Assembly (NCBI GenBank): GCA_024998755.1
Contig: JACEUU010000003.1
Location: forward strand, 1,355,331-1,417,600
Length of the DNA: 62,270 bases
Direction of reading: 5' to 3'
Origin: Vampirovibrio sp.
GTDB lineage: Bacteria > Cyanobacteriota > Vampirovibrionia > Vampirovibrionales > JAJTHC01
Each line of letters starts with the position of its first letter. Within the stretch, counting starts at the first letter, position 1. The notes below the pieces were generated by a model. The model ran no database searches. It saw nothing but the letters and a program-made list of their open reading frames with translations, and was not told where the DNA came from. Shown here piece after piece: positions 1-7,868 of this stretch. A program made the position numbers and the translations under genes.

Positions 1-728
1 TCAGTTACGCTGTTGGCTTGAATACGCCCTGAATTATTCACAACGTGCTGATAAAGCGACCCATCTTCATTAACAAACCCAGCATTTAAACTGGATTGAG
101 GATTCAAGCGGAAAACAACGCCATCCGTCGTAGCAACATCAACGCTTTTACCAGCAAACAATGCCACACGGGCAGATTCAATAACACCCGAATTGCTGAC
201 ATTTTTACCTAATAAGATGGCGTAGTTAGGTGCGGTAATTTGACCTTGGTTGACCACATTACCTGACAAATTATTGAATTTAACCGTGTTATTCAAAAAG
301 TCTGAAGCGGAAATCTGTTGAGAAGCACCTAGGAAACCAGCCACACTAATAACACCCGTAGGACCCACAAAAACACCATAGGGGTTGGCAACCCAAACCG
401 CCCCATTAGAATTTAACGCCCCATAAATTAATGAAGGGCTTGAATCTCTTGAAACCGCTAAAAAAGAAGAAGCGGCATTTGGCTGGTTAACATTAACCGT
501 ATACCCTTGACCAATACTAAAATTACCGAAACTACCCACACTGCGGGTGGCATCCGTTAAAATAGTTTGGGTATTGCCTGTTGTAGTAACAGAATTCACA
601 CCGGTTGATAAAGAAGGGTCAAAACCAGTAGGCAAAGTAGGGTCTGCCCAAGCGGAAATAGAAATTGAACTAGCTAAAACAACCGAAAAAATGGCTGTCG
701 TGTTAGAAAAAAATGTTGAGCGATTCAC
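1..728 (-). CDS. TpsA-type filamentous haemagglutinin, N-terminal part (runs off left edge)
   Basis: I translated the minus strand from a GTG at 728. A GGAGA Shine-Dalgarno lies about 8 bases upstream. The open frame runs to the window edge, giving about 242 residues. Residues 1-29 form a signal peptide ending in ISISAWA. The rest matches the haemagglutination-activity (TPS) domain: repeated G/N/V-rich beta strands and a motif reading NPYGVFVGPTG, a variant of the NPNG signature. Proteins of this family are exported as long beta-helical adhesins or toxins by a dedicated TpsB pore. The TpsB gene lies just upstream on the same strand, about 150 bases away, which is the usual order. The C-terminal effector part is outside the window, so adhesin and toxin cannot be told apart. 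Confidence 0.85.
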   Translation of the reverse strand, partial: MNRSTFFSNTTAIFSVVLASSISISAWADPTLPTGFDPSLSTGVNSVTTTGNTQTILTDATRSVGSFGNFSIGQGYTVNVNQPNAASSFLAVSRDSSPSLIYGALNSNGAVWVANPYGVFVGPTGVISVAGFLGASQQISASDFLNNTVKFNNLSGNVVNQGQITAPNYAILLGKNVSNSGVIESARVALFAGKSVDVATTDGVVFRLNPQSSLNAGFVNEDGSLYQHVVNNSGRIQANSVT

Positions 729-880
729 AATTGGAATCTCCTATTATTATAATTAATGATGTAATAATAAAGTACTAACGAGAAAATACGAAAAAACCTT
801 CGGATTTTTACAAATAACATACCGATAAAAGGTTAAACAACCGAAGAAACAAACTTTGGAACAGTCTGTTTTACAATTGG

Positions 881-2275
881 TTAGAATAACTGGCTTTCTA
901 AGCCAAAGTGCAACCGAGCATTCGCTTGTTCTGGAGCCAAATGAATGAGCGGGAATGCTAAATCTAACCGAGCAGACATAAACCGAGTTAACTTTGCACG
1001 CAACCCAACACCCACGCCACCAGCATAGGAATTGGCTGAGGCAAGCCCACTGCTTGGGTTGGTACTAGCGGTATTGGTATTATTAAAAACGCCACCAAAA
1101 TCAGCAAATGTCGTGAATTCAAGCGTGTCTTTAAGTCTGGTTTTGGTTCTTGGTACAACCCACCCTTCAGGTAAGAATGCTAGCGGATAGCGATATTCAG
1201 CGGAAACCACAAAGCCACTATCCCCTAAATACCGACCTTCTCTGTAACCCCGAACGGTGTTAGCACCACCCAATTGAAACTGCTCTAAAGGGCTTAAGGC
1301 ATCACCAGTCGCTTGACCAAAGCCTTTTAAAATAAAGTAGCTCTTATTAGGCATCACCACACTTCTTAACAAGGCGGTTGTATAGCGTGAAAATTGACTA
1401 CCAGCCCCGGGTCTGCTAATAACACCTTCCCCATTGGTGGTGGCACCTAACATATCTAAACCAATACCCACTTCATTACGCCAGTAAGTACGACCATATT
1501 TGTCAAATTCTTGGAAGTTTAGGGCTTCAGTCAAAACGCTGAGTCTATCTCTACCAATGGCTTGAGAAAAACCAGGGGCGTCAAACGACGCTTGCTTTAA
1601 GGCTAAACCAGATTCGAATTCGGCAATAAATCGCTCGTTACGGAACAATTCTTGCTTACCATAAACGTTGATAATGTTGGCATTACCCTTAACGTTATTA
1701 CCACCAATATTAAAATTATAATTACTGTGTGCTTGAGAAACACCAAAACGAGTACCGTAAGGACCCACAGGGATTTCATAGCCCATTAATTCGGTAAAAG
1801 AATTTCTAGCCCAACCAACAGACGTATAAATTTTGTCGCCAAAACCAAGCAAGTTATTATGAGATAAAGTTACACCAGCCCGCTGCCGCCCTACATTAGG
1901 TCGCCCCAAGTTATCATAAAACAAGGCTACGTGAAACGGGAATTTATCCACAGTTGGGGCTAATTCCACTTTGGTTTGCCCTGGCTTTTCCCCAGGAGAT
2001 AAAATAGCACCCACTTCTAAATCAGGGTTTTCGTTGATGCGTCTTAAATCGTTGGTTAATTTGGCTACTTGAAACGTTTCTCCAACACCTTGCTGAACCC
2101 GAGGCAAAACCGCCCGTTCTTGATACCACCGCTTAGGGGTAAAGGTAATTTCGCTAATGGTGCCTTCTTCTACTTGAATTAACAATTGACCGTCTTTTAA
2201 CGTTTGCGGTGGAATAAAGGCTAAAGTGGTAATATAGCCTTTTGATTCATATTTGGCTGTTAGTACATCTGCCAA
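881..2275 (-). CDS. TpsB/ShlB-family outer-membrane transporter, main part after frameshift
   Basis: This 464-residue frame has the second POTRA segment (PPQTLKDGQLLIQVEEG) and then a 16-strand-type barrel. The barrel carries the conserved loop NTVRGYREGRYLGDSGF and ends in Phe, as outer-membrane barrels do. Such proteins export the partner TpsA across the outer membrane; here the partner starts at 728. The nominal start (TTG at 2275) is not a real initiation site: the frame continues the POTRA-1 sequence of the upstream frame at 2247-2699. Removing one A near 2281 joins the two as LQDQ-LADVLTAKYESKGY, which matches the family. So this is one gene of about 614 codons broken by a single-base insertion, or a sequencing error. 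If the frameshift is real, the pore is not made in full length. Confidence 0.85.
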   Translation of the reverse strand: MADVLTAKYESKGYITTLAFIPPQTLKDGQLLIQVEEGTISEITFTPKRWYQERAVLPRVQQGVGETFQVAKLTNDLRRINENPDLEVGAILSPGEKPGQTKVELAPTVDKFPFHVALFYDNLGRPNVGRQRAGVTLSHNNLLGFGDKIYTSVGWARNSFTELMGYEIPVGPYGTRFGVSQAHSNYNFNIGGNNVKGNANIINVYGKQELFRNERFIAEFESGLALKQASFDAPGFSQAIGRDRLSVLTEALNFQEFDKYGRTYWRNEVGIGLDMLGATTNGEGVISRPGAGSQFSRYTTALLRSVVMPNKSYFILKGFGQATGDALSPLEQFQLGGANTVRGYREGRYLGDSGFVVSAEYRYPLAFLPEGWVVPRTKTRLKDTLEFTTFADFGGVFNNTNTASTNPSSGLASANSYAGGVGVGLRAKLTRFMSARLDLAFPLIHLAPEQANARLHFGLESQLF

Positions 2276-2699
2276 TTTGGTCTTGAAGTTGTTCTAAAGT
2301 CCAAGTACCCCCTTCAAAGGGTTTAATTAATGCTTGAATATCTGACACTGGTAACAACGTATTACCTTTAACGGTTACCTTTGCAACAGGAATACCTCTA
2401 GTTAACGAAGATTCTAAATCCGTATTAGTTAAGCCTTTACGCTGTATTTTAGGCTTTTTTTGTGGCGTCGGCTCAGAAGGGTTAATAGGCGTAGATACTT
2501 CTTTAGCACCACTAATAGGTTCTTCTTTAAATGGGGATTGATTGCCTTGTAAAATAGCACCGGCATTGGTAGACCCTGAAACATCCACAGGGGTTTCCGC
2601 CTGAACCAGCAACCCAGAAGCAAGTAAGGAAATAACAACAAAAGTATATAAAGCAGATAAGTTTAATAACCGATTACCTGTAATTGAGAGAGGAAACAT
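2247..2699 (-). CDS. TpsB/ShlB-family transporter, N-terminal part before frameshift
   Basis: This 150-residue frame starts at ATG 2699. It has a hydrophobic N-terminal export signal (residues 8-35), a Pro/Ser/Lys linker, and the first half of a POTRA_2 domain (VTVKGNTLLPVSDIQALIKP). It goes out of frame near residue 141, and the last nine residues are junk. The proper continuation is the 881-2275 frame, one base away. A consensus promoter lies upstream at 2766-2793. Without the downstream frame this piece would be an exported fragment with no barrel. Confidence 0.75.
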   Translation of the reverse strand: MFPLSITGNRLLNLSALYTFVVISLLASGLLVQAETPVDVSGSTNAGAILQGNQSPFKEEPISGAKEVSTPINPSEPTPQKKPKIQRKGLTNTDLESSLTRGIPVAKVTVKGNTLLPVSDIQALIKPFEGGTWTLEQLQDQIGRCTNSQI

Positions 2700-2765
2700 A
2701 ATGATAACAGACCCTTTTTTTTTTGACTAACTCTAAAACTGGCATATTCTAAAATATTAATCTTT

Positions 2766-2793
2766 AGTATAATACAAGCTTAATAATTGTCAA
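2766..2793 (-). promoter_or_regulatory. Sigma-70-type promoter for the two-partner secretion genes
   Basis: Reading the minus strand, a perfect TTGACA (2793-2788) is followed after 16 bases by TATACT (2771-2766). It lies about 67 bases upstream of the tpsB start codon. This is one of the best promoter matches in the window. Confidence 0.6.
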
Positions 2794-2840
2794 AGCACAA
2801 GGACTAATTAATTAATTTATTTTTATATCAACTTTACAAC

Positions 2841-4496
2841 TCAAAAAAGCGGTACAGGAGGAGAACTGGGTAAGGGTGAACTAAAGCCACCACTATTACC
2901 CCCCATCGCTTTTGATTGCCAAGCGGGCACAGGGGGTGAACCTATCGGTTTTTTATCTAAGACAAGGGGTTTTTCAGCCAATTTTTTAGTAGGCACAAAC
3001 ACCAAAGCAGTCGTTACAGGAGGCACCCACGCCCCCGTTAACGGGTAAACCACTTGCCCGTTAATCACCATTTGTGTAGAACTGCCTCCATCAAAATTCA
3101 TGCCTTCCTGTACGCCCAATTGAATTAAAATAGAGGCTGCTTGGGCTAACGTAACCCCATAGGCACTTTTTTCCATTACCACCACCACGACGGACCCATC
3201 TGCTTTTATACCAACCGCCGTTCTTGAAGTGCGTTCAGCAGGCGGTAACCCCTTAAACGTTTGAGCCTCTAAATCAATATAAGGTTTTCCCCCCCGAACC
3301 AAAAAAGGTCCTCCCGCTACCAAGTGTTGTTTATCGCTCCAATCTGGCTGGGTACTGAGTAATAATTCAATAGGGGTTTCAATATCTAAGGCAGCAAGAG
3401 GGGCTAAAACTGATTCAGGGCCATACAGAATCCAATCATCCACGCCAATTGGAGCGTTTCCTGAAGGCGTAATGCCTTTAAATTTACCATCGCTAATAAG
3501 CAAACTAACTGTACCACCCCCCGCTGGCGGAGCAGACCCTCCCCAAAGGCTAGTATACAAAGCTACTACGCCTGCCTGCAACCGAGGCTGATTAACCGTT
3601 TGTATCGCCACCGTTTGCCCAGTTTCTGCATGGGCAGCGGCCTTTAGCGTTAACCGTTCCATTTTAGGCACCCCCGTATTGGAAAGCCCTAATACAACCC
3701 GATGAAAAACAGGCCCAGTCAACAGTTCGCCTTCCTTCATTAAAAAACCCAACGGCAAACCTAACTGATGATTAAAATAAGAGGCATTCACCCCAGCAAC
3801 ACCTTGTTCTTTGGCAACGGTTGCCTTCACGCTAGCCTTACCCCGTAAGCCTTGGCTAGGTAAGGCGGGCACTAAATTAAAGGTACTGCTTAGGGGTTGC
3901 CAATGTAAAACGTGTACCCATTGGGTTTGCCCCGCACCTAATACGACTCTGGTTTTGGCATAATCCAACCCACTACCCAAAGATTGCGTGGCTTCTTCGT
4001 AAGTAAACGTTTCTTGCACATCTAAAATCAGTTGTTTCCGTTTCGCATCACACTGCCACCGAAACGTCGTAGGCATATTATAGCCAACTGCCACTTGTAA
4101 TTTAGCCGGTTGCCCCCCTGTGGCAGGCAGGCTTTCAATATAAAGTGCTTGGGCGTTTCTACCCGCTGTAACACCTAAGCTAATTGGCTTAAGTAGCGGT
4201 AGGGTTAGTTGAGCGGGTACTTGTAAAATGGTTCGCCCTTTTACAGGGTCTTCCTGCACAATGGGCGAAGTGCAACTGCCACTTTTAAGTTGCAACCGAA
4301 ACCTAGTGAGCGTGTTGGTTTCTTGCTTTTCAATGGCACTACCTGCCATACCCAGTAGCTGAGCGGTATTGGCAGGGGTCGGAATTACTTCACCCACTTC
4401 AATAGCAGAAACCCCCAACTGGCTTTGAAACAATAGCCCAATCAAACCCAATAAAGTGCTAACAATAAGTCTGTTTTTCATGACTAATTTTTTCAT
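2841..4496 (-). CDS. Secreted phosphodiester glycosidase (NAGPA/DUF2233 domain) protein
   Basis: From ATG 4496 the protein has 551 residues and begins with a signal peptide (MKKLVMKNRLIVSTLLGLIG, about 31 residues). The frame opens earlier, at 4529, but that version puts charged residues ahead of the signal. ATG 4496 has an AAAGGA about 13 bases upstream. The C-terminal half, from about residue 230, matches the NAGPA domain: VNASYFNHQLGLPLGF, later VVMEKSAYGVTLAQAA and the signature MNFDGGSSTQM. In bacteria these domains are found in exported proteins linked to polysaccharide or cell-wall sugar-phosphodiester metabolism. The substrate cannot be told. The N-terminal 200 residues look like an AMIN-like beta domain. 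The gene follows the tps genes' promoter region but is transcribed separately, convergent with none. Confidence 0.75.
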   Translation of the reverse strand: MKKLVMKNRLIVSTLLGLIGLLFQSQLGVSAIEVGEVIPTPANTAQLLGMAGSAIEKQETNTLTRFRLQLKSGSCTSPIVQEDPVKGRTILQVPAQLTLPLLKPISLGVTAGRNAQALYIESLPATGGQPAKLQVAVGYNMPTTFRWQCDAKRKQLILDVQETFTYEEATQSLGSGLDYAKTRVVLGAGQTQWVHVLHWQPLSSTFNLVPALPSQGLRGKASVKATVAKEQGVAGVNASYFNHQLGLPLGFLMKEGELLTGPVFHRVVLGLSNTGVPKMERLTLKAAAHAETGQTVAIQTVNQPRLQAGVVALYTSLWGGSAPPAGGGTVSLLISDGKFKGITPSGNAPIGVDDWILYGPESVLAPLAALDIETPIELLLSTQPDWSDKQHLVAGGPFLVRGGKPYIDLEAQTFKGLPPAERTSRTAVGIKADGSVVVVVMEKSAYGVTLAQAASILIQLGVQEGMNFDGGSSTQMVINGQVVYPLTGAWVPPVTTALVFVPTKKLAEKPLVLDKKPIGSPPVPAWQSKAMGGNSGGFSSPLPSSPPVPLF

Positions 4497-4582
4497 ATTT
4501 TTTGTAAAATCCTTTAACACTACTGGCAAAACAACGAACCCTTTTATTTTACATGATAAACAAGCTTGTGTTTATTTTAATT

Positions 4583-4823
4583 AGACCTCTTGCATGACTC
4601 GATAGGTGGGTGCAGATTCTAGGAATGTTGTTTGCTCTGCAAACAGGTTGCTTTAGCAACCAAGAACGCAGAATTTGAGGTATACACAGAAGTACATAAA
4701 AATTCTTTGATTCCTCTGGACTCATTCTACCGAAGGTAGAAAATACCGCAAATGACAACGTAAAACGTTCTACGTTTTCTCGCTCTGCGGATGCACCAGA
4801 TATCGAGTCATGTAAGAAGTCTA
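4583..4823. repeat. Inverted-repeat-bounded element with internal micro-hairpins, copy 1
   Basis: The ends are inverted copies: left TAGACCTCTTGCATGACTCG, right CGAGTCATGTAAGAAGTCTA. The interior (about 200 bases) has a series of tiny hairpins: TTTGC-TCT-GCAAA, GGTTGC-TTTA-GCAACC and TTCTACC-GAA-GGTAGAA. A second copy with nearly perfect ends lies at 56912-57055. Part of the interior is shared, in reverse orientation, with 21455-21605. It encodes no credible protein and looks like a non-autonomous mobile or palindromic element. Confidence 0.7.
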
Positions 4824-4917
4824 TTGATTAACATTTAGTATCTGGCAAAAAAACATAACCGATTATGGAAAGCTAAAGGCTAAATTTTACTGGAATTTTG
4901 AGCATCAAACCATATGC

Positions 4918-4997
4918 AGTTGGAAATAGGCTGGTGCGAACGTAGTGAAGCAGAGCATTTAGGGAGCTTCTAGCTTCCGCTCAAGCCTATCTTTAAC
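4918..4997. repeat. 80-bp imperfect palindromic repeat (R80), copy 1, uninterrupted
   Basis: It begins AGTTGGAAATAGGCTGGTGC and ends AAGCCTATCTTTAAC, so the outer arms are complementary. The same unit occurs at 46270-47281 (split by an IS630 element) and at 49868-49948. This copy serves as the empty site for the IS insertion. It stands just ahead of a pair of GC-rich hairpins. Confidence 0.7.
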
Positions 4998-5037
4998 GTA
5001 CACGAAAACAGATTAGCCAGTTGTTCCCATGGGGATT

Positions 5038-5107
5038 CTTAAGGGGATGGCGAACTGCCCCTTAAGCGGTGGGGGTTGTTAGGGGGGCTGACGCCAGTCC
5101 CCCTAAC
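5038..5107. repeat. Paired GC-rich hairpins, locus 1
   Basis: Hairpin 1 (5038-5066) pairs CTTAAGGGG with CCCCTTAAG. Hairpin 2 (5078-5107) pairs GTTAGGGGG with CCCCCTAAC. A short G-rich spacer separates them. The same two-hairpin design recurs at 32867-32928, 47481-47546 and 49983-50039. No T-run follows, so it does not look like a simple terminator. Confidence 0.65.
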
Positions 5108-5254
5108 GCATCCACCTTAGCCCGAAGCGATTAACCCATTCGCATTCATAAAACTAAAAACGTCAGGTATTAAGTTGAAACACTAGCTTTTTTTCAATTT
5201 TTCCACCAAAATAGAAAAAGACATCATACTCATTGATAGAAAGATGGTTTTACC

Positions 5255-6070
5255 TTGAAACGCTCTTCATCTGTTGGACTTGTACTTATTTCACTAGCCA
5301 CTATTGTTCTGTGTGGTTTATTGGTATTGTTTAAATTTAAACCCAACCTAGCCCCTGTTTTGGTCGATGCCTACAGCCCACCCAAACTGGTAACCCCTGC
5401 TTTAACGGTGGATTTAGGGCTAATCCCCATGGAGGAACACGTTGGAACGAACTTATCCATTAGCAACCATGGTGGTAAACTGTTAGCCATTAAAAAAGTC
5501 TCAAGTTCGTGCGGATGCACCGTTGCAAAGTTAAAAACTTCAACACTCAAAGCAGGGGCTTCCACCACCATCAATATTGATATGGATACCCGCCTAAAGC
5601 TAGGACCTATTGAAAAAACCATTGATATTGATAGCAACGACCCCGTCAATCCAAGGGTTTCAATAAAGCTAGTGGCTCAAGTGCATCCTACTGAAAAACA
5701 AAAAACGCATGATGGTATGCTCAAAGTATCCGATAGGTTAGCCCTATTTAAGGGCACTTGCAAAACTTGCCATGTAGATAAAGGCGTCGGTAAAACGGGG
5801 CAAGAACTGTTTATTGCTGATTGCGGTATGTGCCACGGCGTCGATGCCAAAGGGGGTGTTTCTCCTGGGTTGCTGGGGTTGGATTATTCTAAACCAGCTA
5901 CATTAGCGTATGTTCGGGGAATGATTGCTAATGGGTCGCCTTCAAATCCTGCTATGGCACCGTTTAGCCAAAAATTACACGGCGGGCCTCTTTCTGAAGA
6001 CCAGATAGATTCATTAGTCAACTTCTTGCAGTATCAAGCTTCCGTTGCGAAAGAAAAACCCCATGAATAA
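5255..6070 (+). CDS. Membrane-anchored DUF1573 / cytochrome c fusion protein
   Basis: The protein has 271 residues. Residues 8-27 form a single N-terminal membrane anchor or signal. Residues 45-142 match DUF1573 (an Ig-like fold), including the CSCGCTV signature at 86-90. Residues 160-262 form a c-type cytochrome region with two heme-binding motifs, CKTCH (169-173) and CGMCH (190-194), only 17 residues apart. The start is a TTG at 5257; no in-frame ATG is available nearby. The likely role is periplasmic electron transfer on a protein tethered to the inner membrane. The stop overlaps the start of the aldehyde dehydrogenase gene, so the two are probably co-translated. The close heme motifs look like a partial domain duplication. 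Confidence 0.75.
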   Translation: MKRSSSVGLVLISLATIVLCGLLVLFKFKPNLAPVLVDAYSPPKLVTPALTVDLGLIPMEEHVGTNLSISNHGGKLLAIKKVSSSCGCTVAKLKTSTLKAGASTTINIDMDTRLKLGPIEKTIDIDSNDPVNPRVSIKLVAQVHPTEKQKTHDGMLKVSDRLALFKGTCKTCHVDKGVGKTGQELFIADCGMCHGVDAKGGVSPGLLGLDYSKPATLAYVRGMIANGSPSNPAMAPFSQKLHGGPLSEDQIDSLVNFLQYQASVAKEKPHE

Positions 6071-7556
6071 TACTTCTACACCCGCTGCTTTCAAAAACTA
6101 CATTAACGGGCAATGGCAATCAGCACTTATCCCAGCTACTTTTGAAAGCTACAATCCGGCTCATCCGACTGTTTCCGTGGGAACGTTCCCAGAATCTACC
6201 ACGCAAGATGTTGAGCTAGCCGTTGATGCAGCAAAAACCGCCTTCCCTAATTGGAAAGCAACGCCTGCCCCCAAACGTGGCGAATTATTTTTTAAGCTGG
6301 CAAACTACATTCAAACCCAAAAAGAAGCTTGGGCAAGAGAAATGGCAACCGAAATGGGCAAGCCCTACACCGAAGCGTTGGGCGATGTACAAGAAGCCAT
6401 CGAAATGGCAACGTTTATGGGCGGCGAAGGTAGGCGGTTGCATGGTTTTCAAACCCCGAGTGAATTCCCCAATAAATGGCTAATGGCAATCCGTCAACCC
6501 GTTGGGGTGTGTGGTATTATCACCCCATGGAACTTCCCCATTGCCGTGCCTAGCTGGAAGTTATTTCCCGCCATTATTGCTGGTAATACGGTGGTGTTTA
6601 AACCGGCGGAACAATCGCCGCTAATGGGGCAACGCATGGTTGAAGCGTTTGATGCCGTGGGTTTCCCAGCAGGGGTTATTAATTTAGTACAAGGCAACGA
6701 AGTGGCAGGCAAAGCTCTCGTGAACCATCCAGATATTGGACTTATTTCCTTTACAGGTAGCACCGCTACAGGCACATGGATTGCCACCCGTTGTGCTGAA
6801 CAACATAAACTTTGTGCCTTGGAATTGGGCGGGAAAAATGCTTGTATTGTGTGGGAAGATGCAAACGTGAACTTAGCCATTGAAGGCTTATTGTGGGGAG
6901 CATTTGGTACGGCAGGGCAACGCTGCACGGCTACAAGCCGTTTGATTGTCCATAGGTCTGTTAAAAAAGCCGTTGTTGAAGGCTTACTAGCAAAAATCCC
7001 GACTCTACACATTGGTGACCCTTCAATCGTTGAAACCCAGGTAGGACCACTGATTGATGCTGATGCAATAGCCAAAGTGGAGCGAATGGTAGCCACCGCC
7101 GTAAACCAAGGAGCGATAGTGCTTTGTGGCGGTAAGCGGTTTACCGAAGCCCCACTTAATGAAGGATTCTATTTTCAACCGACCATTTTAGATAACGTGT
7201 TGCCCTCCATGGAAATTGCTCAAGAAGAGGTGTTCGGGCCTGTTTTAAGCGTGATTACGGTGGGTTCTTTGGATGAGGCTATTGCTATTGCTAATGGCGT
7301 GCGGTACGGGCTTTCTGCGGCGGTTTATTCTCAGGATGTAGGATGGGCGTTGGGTGTGGTAGAACGCTTGGATGCGGGTTTGACTTATATTAATGCCCCC
7401 ACCATTGGAGCGGAAACCCATGTGCCGTTTGGTGGGGTGAAGCAATCGGGTAATGGACACCGAGAAGCGTCTAACTTGGTGTTAGACACTTATACGCAGT
7501 GGAAAACCATTAGTATTGAAACTACGCCTACGTTACGTAAAGCCCAAATGGACTAG
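6063..7556 (+). CDS. NAD(P)-dependent aldehyde dehydrogenase
   Basis: The enzyme has 497 residues, typical of the ALDH superfamily, which oxidises an aldehyde to an acid. Visible motifs are the cofactor-site ITPWNFPIAVPSWK, FTGSTATG, the general-base Glu in LELGGKN and the nucleophile Cys in GQRCTA. The C-terminal signature is GAETHVPFGGVKQSGNG. The ATG at 6063 overlaps the end of the cytochrome gene by 8 bases and gives the family's usual N-terminus; a TTG six codons earlier is less likely. The substrate is not evident. The succinate-semialdehyde and aminoadipate-semialdehyde groups are both possible. Confidence 0.85.
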   Translation: MNNTSTPAAFKNYINGQWQSALIPATFESYNPAHPTVSVGTFPESTTQDVELAVDAAKTAFPNWKATPAPKRGELFFKLANYIQTQKEAWAREMATEMGKPYTEALGDVQEAIEMATFMGGEGRRLHGFQTPSEFPNKWLMAIRQPVGVCGIITPWNFPIAVPSWKLFPAIIAGNTVVFKPAEQSPLMGQRMVEAFDAVGFPAGVINLVQGNEVAGKALVNHPDIGLISFTGSTATGTWIATRCAEQHKLCALELGGKNACIVWEDANVNLAIEGLLWGAFGTAGQRCTATSRLIVHRSVKKAVVEGLLAKIPTLHIGDPSIVETQVGPLIDADAIAKVERMVATAVNQGAIVLCGGKRFTEAPLNEGFYFQPTILDNVLPSMEIAQEEVFGPVLSVITVGSLDEAIAIANGVRYGLSAAVYSQDVGWALGVVERLDAGLTYINAPTIGAETHVPFGGVKQSGNGHREASNLVLDTYTQWKTISIETTPTLRKAQMD

Positions 7557-7624
7557 AAATATCAATTTAACGAATACCAATTCACCGTTTAAATAGCATA
7601 ATACCAATTAAAAATTTGACTGTC

Positions 7625-7696
7625 GTCATGTTGAGCGAATGCGAAACATCTCCTATGCTTTGCTATGGGGGATTCTTCACATTCATTCAGAATGAC
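7625..7696. repeat. Long imperfect hairpin repeat (GTCATGTTGAGCGAATGC type)
   Basis: The left arm starts GTCATGTTGAGCGAATGCGA and the right arm ends TTCATTCAGAATGAC. They pair over about 29 bases with several mismatches and are followed by seven A's. A left-arm-only fragment is at 23204-23227. Similar dispersed hairpins are known from many bacterial genomes. Here it follows the aldehyde dehydrogenase gene and may act as a transcription terminator. Confidence 0.55.
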
Positions 7697-7868
7697 AAAA
7701 AAAGGCTTTTACAAATGTTTCTATCATTGCACTTTACTGTAGGTTGTTTGGTTGATTTACGCTTTTAATATTAAGTATGCAAAATACTTCAACTGTATAC
7801 TTAAATTAAAAGCGTTGTTTAATATTAAATTTTTAGTTTTTTTACTCAAAAGAGGAGTTATTACCACC

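Noticed and set aside
4549..4758. 69-residue frame on the minus strand
   Set aside because: It lies inside the inverted-repeat element and its hairpins, with no ribosome site; the reading is a by-product of the repeat.
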